A stretch of DNA of 64,000 bases. It comes from 2-02-FULL-62-17 sp046153355 (GTDB lineage: Bacteria; Pseudomonadota; Gammaproteobacteria; Burkholderiales; SG8-39). The DNA lies in contig JBJXEY010000322.1 in NCBI GenBank assembly GCA_046153355.1, forward strand, positions 1 to 64,000. The letters run 5' to 3'. Numbering within the stretch: position 1 is the first letter of the stretch; each line of letters starts with the position of its first letter. Position numbers and translations under genes: made by a program. This document shows, one piece after another, positions 63,937 through 64,000 of the stretch. The notes under the pieces are model-generated. The model made no database searches, was not told the origin of the DNA, and worked only from the letters and a program-made list of their open reading frames with translations.

Positions 63937-64000
63937 TAGCCTCGATCGTCATGCGTCCACCCCAATTTCGACAATTCGCGATTATAAGTGGGCAATGCTC
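63937..64000. other. Window-edge sequence upstream of the fusion gene
   Basis: 64 bp with no recognisable feature; probably holds the promoter of the minus-strand group. Confidence 0.3.

Overview
This 64 kb window looks like a chromosomal segment of a betaproteobacterium (Burkholderiales/Nitrosomonadales type). The evidence is an aceE-aceF-lpdA operon whose E3 carries its own lipoyl domain, a glnA - DUF4124 - ntrB - ntrC order, DUF4124 proteins, and waaA/waaC core genes. The assignment rests on family knowledge and gene order, not on a search. No rRNA, tRNA, CRISPR array, insertion sequence or prophage gene was seen.

Positions 1-24 kb are housekeeping. They hold the pyruvate dehydrogenase complex (minus strand, lpdA cut by the window edge); a RutE-like nitroreductase facing a RutA/SfnG-like flavin monooxygenase; folD; oligopeptidase A; a DUF4124-glutaredoxin protein; exonuclease III; the nitrogen regulators ntrC and ntrB; glnA with NtrC-type operators upstream; uppP; thiC under a TPP riboswitch; a Pcm-like methyltransferase; two rhodaneses and a TolC-family protein.

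Positions 24-29 kb start the envelope polysaccharide region: waaA-waaC on the minus strand, then a WaaE-like glycosyltransferase and rfbB-rfbA-rfbC for dTDP-rhamnose. rfbD is not with them; the only candidate lies 25 kb away.

Positions 28.6-53 kb are accessory and partly AT-richer. They hold a Wzm/Wzt-type ABC exporter, a TIGR04372 glycosyltransferase, a sugar nucleotidyltransferase, an HldE-like bifunctional protein with reversed domain order, a plus-strand operon of three genes (an unknown 604-aa protein, a double methyltransferase, a putative sugar O-methyltransferase), and a tightly packed 14-gene minus-strand operon (52.7 to 40.2 kb). That operon encodes sugar epimerases, a GmhA-like isomerase, a split transketolase, a HAD phosphatase, an APH-like kinase, a zinc dehydrogenase, several methyltransferases and a WbuC-type cupin.

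Positions 53-64 kb hold more glycan genes: an RfbD-like reductase, a GT2, an epimerase, a WbpL/WecA-like initiating transferase, a WbpM-like dehydratase, GT9, GT4, an FkbM methyltransferase and a GT2-methyltransferase fusion. A COX15/CtaA heme A synthase gene interrupts them.

Working model (inference): the initiating transferase loads undecaprenyl phosphate, glycosyltransferases build an O-antigen-like glycan, the ABC exporter moves it, and uppP recycles the carrier. The split transketolase, GmhA-like isomerase, kinases, HAD protein and nucleotidyltransferase together suggest synthesis of an unusual higher-carbon (heptose or octose) nucleotide sugar. The many methyltransferases suggest a heavily C- and O-methylated polymer. 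This is the best candidate here for an undescribed system.
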